A stretch of 10,152 bases of DNA from NCBI GenBank assembly GCA_016794075.1, contig JAEUKU010000031.1:1-10152 (forward strand), given 5' to 3'. The DNA is from Rhodospirillaceae bacterium. GTDB taxonomy: Bacteria; Pseudomonadota; Alphaproteobacteria; Dongiales; Dongiaceae. The notes below the pieces were generated by a model. The model was not told the origin of the DNA. It did not search any database and was given only the letters and a program-made list of their open reading frames with translations. Of this stretch, positions 6,895-10,152 are shown one piece after another. The position numbers and the translations under genes are program-made. The first letter of the stretch is position 1. Each line of letters opens with the position of its first letter.

Positions 6895-7590
6895 CTAGAA
6901 CCGCACGGTGCGCTCGAGCGTCACCACGGGCTTTACGCCGGCATTGTCGGCGATCTTGAAGGCGACCTTGAGGTCGCCGCAGACGGCCGAATAGACCCCG
7001 CCCGGCGTCAGCTTCATGCCGGTCGCGCGCAGGTCCATGGTGCGGTCGTAGAGCGAGACGCGGATCGGCGATTCCTCCCGGTCCAGCCGCTGGATGACCA
7101 GCGAGGATTCGGCCGGCAGCGGCTTGTCGGAAATGACGAAGACCGGCTGCACGCTCGGCACGTTGCGCAGGCCGGCGCCGGTGGGCGCCCCGACGCTGCG
7201 GATGGCCACGGCGGCGGCCTCGTTGGAGCCGGCGGCGCTGGCCGGGTCGATGGTGCCGTCGCAGGCGACCTGGCCGCGCGCGACCCCGCCGCCTTCGACG
7301 GTGCTGGCGGCGGCGCCGATGGTGACCTTGCCGCCGGTGATCTCCTCATGCGCGCAGGAGATCAGGTAGCCGAGCACCAGCTTCTCGCCGGCCTTCAACT
7401 CGATCACCGTGCCCTCGGCCAGCAGGTCGAGCGCTCCCACGTCCGCGCGCGGCGGGTCGACGGATTCGACGATGGCGGTCAATTCCTGGGCCGCCGCCGG
7501 CACGGCGATCCCGGCAATCAGCAGGCAGGCAAGCGCGCCGCAGCAGCGGCGGAGCCATCCGAAGCACGCCGCGGGTCGAGGCATCTGCAT
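6895..7590 (-). CDS. Secreted protein, possibly FecR-like, encoded just ahead of the adenylyl cyclase
   Basis: Not firmly assigned. The 231-residue product has a basic N-terminus and a hydrophobic stretch (residues 12-32) with a likely signal peptidase site at AAA-Q (32-35), so it should be periplasmic. Residues about 57-92 (GTVIELKAGEKLVLGYL, then EITGGKVTIG) resemble the FecR fold, where a polar phrase is followed by repeated short strands around 'I-x-GG-x-V', but the match is by eye and weak. The rest is a beta-rich region including VQPVFVISDKPLPAESSLVI (148-167), with cysteines at 79, 110 and 204 of the full chain. ATG 7590 is preceded by GGAAAG; an in-frame TTG at 7611 is less likely. 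The gene ends 20 bases before the cyclase, so the two are surely one transcript. A role as ligand or sensor partner of the CHASE2 domain is a guess supported only by location. Confidence 0.8.
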   Translation of the reverse strand: MQMPRPAACFGWLRRCCGALACLLIAGIAVPAAAQELTAIVESVDPPRADVGALDLLAEGTVIELKAGEKLVLGYLISCAHEEITGGKVTIGAAASTVEGGGVARGQVACDGTIDPASAAGSNEAAAVAIRSVGAPTGAGLRNVPSVQPVFVISDKPLPAESSLVIQRLDREESPIRVSLYDRTMDLRATGMKLTPGGVYSAVCGDLKVAFKIADNAGVKPVVTLERTVRF

Positions 7591-7621
7591 GGAATCTTTC
7601 CGCAATCGCAATCCCCGGCGG

Positions 7622-7650
7622 ATTTTGCGGGACCGGCGATGGCCTGTCCA
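7622..7650 (-). promoter_or_regulatory. Candidate promoter for the secreted protein and adenylyl cyclase genes
   Basis: On the minus strand TGGACA (7645-7650), 17 bases and CAAAAT (7622-7627) match the housekeeping consensus at 5/6 and 4/6. The predicted start is near 7615, about 25 bases before ATG 7590, with the ribosome site GGAAAG in between. It is the best pair in the 127-base divergent gap shared with the ModE-like gene. Confidence 0.45.
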
Positions 7651-7682
7651 GCCCGCCTTCTGTGCGCCGCGTCACCCTGCGC

Positions 7683-7710
7683 TTGATCGGATGCGGCCGG
7701 CCGCTATCCT
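7683..7710 (+). promoter_or_regulatory. Candidate promoter giving a leaderless ModE-like transcript
   Basis: TTGATC (7683-7688), 16 bases and TATCCT (7705-7710) each match the consensus at 4/6. The -10 ends seven bases before ATG 7718, so transcription would begin within a base of the start codon. There is no Shine-Dalgarno motif ahead of that ATG, which fits a leaderless message. Confidence 0.35.
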
Positions 7711-7717
7711 GCGGCCC

Positions 7718-8080
7718 ATGAAACCGAAGCACCAAGCCGCCGGCGCCAGGCTGCGCCTGGTCCTCGCCCCCGGCATCGCCATCGGCCCGGGCAAGGCCGA
7801 TCTGCTCGCCGCCATCGCCGAGACCGGCTCGATCTCCGCCGCCGGGCGGCGGCTGAAGATGAGCTATCGCCGCGCCTGGATGCTGGTGGAGGAACTGAAC
7901 ACCACGTTCAAGTCGCCGCTGGTTTCTGCCGGCAAGGGCGGCGCCCATGGCGGCGGCGCCAGGCTGACCGAGACGGGCCAAACCGTGCTCCGCCGGTTCC
8001 GCAGCGTCGAGGCCAAGACCGCCAAGGCCATCGCCCGCGACCTCGCCGCCCTCACCGCCCTCGCCAAGAGCGGCGCCTAG
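7718..8080 (+). CDS. Short ModE-like molybdate-responsive regulator, DNA-binding domain only
   Basis: A 120-residue winged helix-turn-helix protein of the ModE N-terminal type, expected to control the modABC genes that follow. Seen: GPGKADLLAAIAETGSISAA (24-42) then MSYRRAWMLVEELN (48-61), the helix-turn-helix signature of ModE, and a glycine-rich wing (GKGGAHGGGARLTETG, 72-87) followed by a C-terminal helix that would be the dimer arm. Full-length ModE is about 260 residues with two molybdate-binding (Mop/TOBE) domains; these are absent, and the stop codon is not followed by any such sequence, so this is a short form rather than a recent truncation. How it senses molybdate, if it does, is therefore unclear. 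ATG 7718 is the best start by homology; ATG 7691 in frame would add nine residues. It reads towards modA and ends 105 bases before it. Confidence 0.87.
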   Translation: MKPKHQAAGARLRLVLAPGIAIGPGKADLLAAIAETGSISAAGRRLKMSYRRAWMLVEELNTTFKSPLVSAGKGGAHGGGARLTETGQTVLRRFRSVEAKTAKAIARDLAALTALAKSGA

Positions 8081-8113
8081 CCGCAGCCACCGCCCTTCGC
8101 AGCCGCAAACGCC

Positions 8114-8142
8114 TTGCCGTCGCGCCCGGATCTCGATATATC
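8114..8142 (+). promoter_or_regulatory. Candidate modA promoter
   Basis: TTGCCG (8114-8119), a 17-base spacer and TATATC (8137-8142) match the consensus at 4/6 each. Transcription would start near 8149, about 37 bases before modA. The -10 lies inside the left arm of the palindrome at 8133-8158, as expected for a repressed promoter. Confidence 0.4.
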
Positions 8143-8158
8143 CATTTGAACATATCGA
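8133..8158 (+). promoter_or_regulatory. Candidate Mo-box (ModE operator) upstream of modA
   Basis: TCGATAT (8133-8139) and ATATCGA (8152-8158) form a perfect seven-base inverted repeat around 12 bases. Known ModE operators are AT-rich palindromes with arms containing TATA and CGAT, so sequence, symmetry and place all fit. It overlaps the likely modA -10, pointing to repression when molybdate is plentiful. Confidence 0.6.
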
Positions 8159-8185
8159 TTTCTCGGATCCCGTCATGGAGCACAA

Positions 8186-8968
8186 ATGACCCCGTTGCGC
8201 CGTATCCTTGCCGTCGCCGTGGCCATGGGAATTGGCCTGATGCCGCCGGTGGCGCGAGCCGAGGACGCGGCCTTGGTGGCTGCGGCCGCCGACCTCAAAT
8301 TCGCGGTGCAGGAGATCGCCGACGCGTTCACGGCCGAAACCGGAAAAGGCGTGAAGCTCGCCTTCGGCTCGACCGGCAACTTCGCCCGCCAGATCCGCGA
8401 AGGCGCACCCTTCGAGCTGTTCATGGCGGCCGACGAGGCGTTCATCCTCGACCTTGCCAAGGACGGCTTCCTGCGCGACGAGGGTACGCTCTACGCCGAA
8501 GGGCGGATCGTTATCATGGTGCCGCACGGCTCCGCCCTCAAGGCCGATGCGGCGCTGGACGATCTCGCCGCGGGCCTGGCCGACGAGCGCGTCAAGAAGT
8601 TCGCCATCGCCAATCCCGAACACGCGCCCTACGGGATGCGCGCCGAGGAGGCGCTGCGCCATCGCGGCCTATGGGACAAGGTGCAGCCGGCCCTGGTCAT
8701 GGGCGAGAATGTGGCCCAGGCGGCGCAATTCGCCACCTCGGGCAACGCCCAGGGCGGCATCGTCGCCTATTCCCTGGCGCTGTCGCCGGAGGTCTCGAAG
8801 CTCGGCAGCTTTGCACTGATCCCGGCGGAGTGGCACTCGCCGCTGCTGCAGCGCATGGCGCTGACCAAGAACGCGAGGGCTGGGGCGGAGGCCTTCTATG
8901 CCTATATGCAATCGCCCAAGGCGCGTGAGATCATGGAAAGATACGGATTCGTACTTCCCGGGGAGTGA
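8186..8968 (+). CDS. modA: Molybdate ABC transporter, periplasmic binding protein
   Basis: Captures molybdate (and probably tungstate) in the periplasm and delivers it to ModB. The product has 260 residues, a usual length. A Sec signal peptide covers residues 1-25 (cleavage after ARA). The mature part opens AALVAAAADLKFAVQEIADA, then AFGSTGNFARQIREGAPFEL (59-78) with the serine/threonine/glycine oxyanion loop typical of ModA, and FMAADEAFI. NPEHAPYGMRAEEAL (143-157) and GGIVAYSLA (190-198) are also characteristic of the family. GGAG at 8177-8180, five bases before ATG 8186, fixes the start. The modB start codon is three bases after its stop, so modABC is one operon, behind a candidate Mo-box. 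Confidence 0.96.
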   Translation: MTPLRRILAVAVAMGIGLMPPVARAEDAALVAAAADLKFAVQEIADAFTAETGKGVKLAFGSTGNFARQIREGAPFELFMAADEAFILDLAKDGFLRDEGTLYAEGRIVIMVPHGSALKADAALDDLAAGLADERVKKFAIANPEHAPYGMRAEEALRHRGLWDKVQPALVMGENVAQAAQFATSGNAQGGIVAYSLALSPEVSKLGSFALIPAEWHSPLLQRMALTKNARAGAEAFYAYMQSPKAREIMERYGFVLPGE

Positions 8969-8971
8969 TCG

Positions 8972-9640
8972 TTGGATTGGACCGCGCTCTGGCTGTCGCT
9001 GGAACTGGCAGCGCTCACGGTCGCGGTGCTCCTGCCCCTGTCGATCCTGGCGGGACGTTGGCTCGCCTATGCCGAGTTCGGCGGCAAGGGGCTGATTGAA
9101 GCACTCGTCGCGCTTCCCCTGGTATTGCCGCCGACGGTTTTCGGCTTCTATCTGCTCACCGCCTTCGGCGCGAGTTCGCCGGTGGGACGGTTGTGGCAGG
9201 CCGCGTTCGGCCATCAGCTCGTCTTCAGCTTCGAGGGGCTGCTGGTAGCCTCGGTCATCGTCAACATCCCGTTCGCGATCCAGCCGGCGCAGCGCGGCTT
9301 CGAAGCGGTGGCGCGCGAACTGCGCGAGGCCGCCGCGTCCTGCGGGATGTCGCCGCTGCGGCGCCTGCTGCGGGTCGAGTTGCCCCTGGCCTGGCCGGGC
9401 GTGATGACGGCGATGGTGCTTTCCTTCGCGCATACCCTCGGCGAGTTCGGCGTAGTGCTGATGGTCGGCGGCTCGATCCCCGGCGAGACCAAGACCATCG
9501 CCATCGCCATCTACGACCGCGTGCAGGGCTTCGACGACCGCTCTGCGGCGGTGATGTCGGGCGTGCTGCTGCTGATCTCGCTCTCCACCATCGCGGTCAC
9601 CTTCGCGCTGTCGCGGCGCGTCGGGCGGAGGCTCGGCTGA
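8972..9640 (+). CDS. modB: Molybdate ABC transporter, permease
   Basis: Inner-membrane channel subunit; two copies would pair with ModC dimers. The 222 residues hold about five hydrophobic segments (approximately 5-27, 42-64, 86-105, 144-166, 194-215), as usual for ModB. LPLVLPPTVFGFYLL (48-62) and the EAA loop REAAASCGMSPLRRLLRVEL (118-137) followed by PLAWPG, which docks on the ATPase, are the family's landmarks. FAHTLGEFGVVLMVGG (152-167) is also conserved. The start is TTG at 8972, with GGGGAG some seven bases ahead, overlapping the end of modA; no better in-frame ATG exists before the conserved region. The TGA stop shares its final A with the ATG of modC, so translation is coupled. Confidence 0.96.
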   Translation: MDWTALWLSLELAALTVAVLLPLSILAGRWLAYAEFGGKGLIEALVALPLVLPPTVFGFYLLTAFGASSPVGRLWQAAFGHQLVFSFEGLLVASVIVNIPFAIQPAQRGFEAVARELREAAASCGMSPLRRLLRVELPLAWPGVMTAMVLSFAHTLGEFGVVLMVGGSIPGETKTIAIAIYDRVQGFDDRSAAVMSGVLLLISLSTIAVTFALSRRVGRRLG

Positions 9641-10152
9641 TGGCACTGGAGGTGATGGCGCGGGCAAAGGCGCCGATCCCGCTCGATGTGAACTTCCGGG
9701 TCGAGCCCGGGCAGCTGCTGGCGCTGGTCGGGCATTCCGGGTCGGGCAAATCCACGATCCTGCGCAGCATCGCCGGCTTCTGGCGGCCGGAGACGGCCCG
9801 GGTTGCGGTCGGCGGCGCAATCTGGCTCGACACGGCGGCTGGCATTGCGCTGCCGCCTTACCGCCGCCGCGTCGGCCTGGTGTTCCAGTCCTATGCGCTG
9901 TTTCCGCACATGACGGCGGCAGGCAATCTGGTTGCGGCGATGGATCATCTGCCCGCGGCCGCGCGGCGGGACGAAGCGCGGCGGCTGCTGTCGCTGGTGC
10001 ATCTCGACGGCCTGGCGGACAGGCGCCCGGTCGAGCTCTCCGGCGGCCAGCAGCAGCGCGTGGCGGTGGCGCGGGCCCTGGCCAGACGGCCGGCGGCGTT
10101 GCTGCTGGACGAGCCCTTCTCCGCGGTCGACCGCGCGACGCGCGAGACGCTC
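9640..10152 (+). CDS. modC: Molybdate ABC transporter, ATPase, C-terminus cut off by window edge
   Basis: Cytoplasmic ATP-hydrolysing subunit that powers ModB. The 171 codons visible contain a full nucleotide-binding core: Walker A GHSGSGKST (31-39), the Q-loop VFQSYALFPHMT (81-92), the ABC signature LSGGQQQR (133-140), Walker B ALLLDEP (153-159) and a D-loop SAVD (161-164) where SALD is commoner. What lies beyond the edge would include the H-loop histidine and, if the protein is a full-length ModC, a TOBE molybdate-binding domain. The reading frame stays open to the edge. ATG 9640 overlaps the modB stop by one base. Given its position directly after modB, the molybdate assignment is safe although the ATPase core alone could not separate it from related importers. 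Confidence 0.93.
   Translation, partial: MALEVMARAKAPIPLDVNFRVEPGQLLALVGHSGSGKSTILRSIAGFWRPETARVAVGGAIWLDTAAGIALPPYRRRVGLVFQSYALFPHMTAAGNLVAAMDHLPAAARRDEARRLLSLVHLDGLADRRPVELSGGQQQRVAVARALARRPAALLLDEPFSAVDRATRETL

Noticed and set aside
7661..7676. TGTGC-N6-TCACC, a second CRP-like site in the cyclase/ModE-like divergent gap
   Set aside because: It matches the consensus at only 8 of 10 core positions, is GC-rich in the centre, and its distance from the likely cyclase-operon start (about 53 bases) is not a preferred activation position. If the site at 3191-3208 proves real, this one deserves another look as possible feedback.
7346..8662. A 438-codon minus-strand reading frame crossing the divergent gap
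   Set aside because: It runs antisense to the ModE-like gene and modA and overlaps the secreted protein in another frame; low-complexity composition.
8669..9820. A 383-codon minus-strand reading frame opposite modA, modB and modC
   Set aside because: Antisense shadow of well-recognised transporter genes.

Overview
The window is GC-rich, densely coding bacterial DNA. Class II DAHP synthase, a CHASE2 adenylyl cyclase, a secreted metacaspase and a short ModE-like regulator beside modABC together suggest an alphaproteobacterium, probably near the Rhodospirillales or Hyphomicrobiales. That placement is inferred from gene style; there is no rRNA or other phylogenetic marker here.

Layout. (1) Positions 1-2514, minus strand: class II DAHP synthase (first step of the shikimate pathway) followed, with overlapping ends, by nicotinate phosphoribosyltransferase (NAD salvage), which runs off the left edge. 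(2) Positions 2700-7590, minus strand: four co-directional genes. In transcription order they are a secreted protein with a FecR-like feel, a CHASE2-type membrane adenylyl cyclase, a secreted metacaspase (C14 family), and a small secreted protein. (3) Positions 7718-10152, plus strand: a short ModE-like regulator, then modA, modB and modC for molybdate uptake; modC is cut by the right edge.

The part most worth attention is region 2. The metacaspase carries two copies of a roughly 85-residue four-cysteine domain at its C-terminus, and the neighbouring small secreted protein is a third, free-standing copy. Between these two genes lies a perfect TGTGA-N6-TCACA palindrome, the consensus for CRP-type cAMP receptor proteins, in a position suited to activating the small gene. 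One adenylyl cyclase, one protease, one free copy of the protease's accessory domain and one cAMP-receptor-like operator therefore lie within 5 kb. This suggests, but does not prove, an envelope-sensing cAMP module controlling a periplasmic protease.

Region 3 looks like a standard molybdate locus. It has a candidate Mo-box overlapping the -10 of the modA promoter, and a probable leaderless start for the regulator. No RNA genes, insertion sequences, CRISPR arrays, phage genes or pseudogenes were seen. No gap between genes exceeds about 200 bases.
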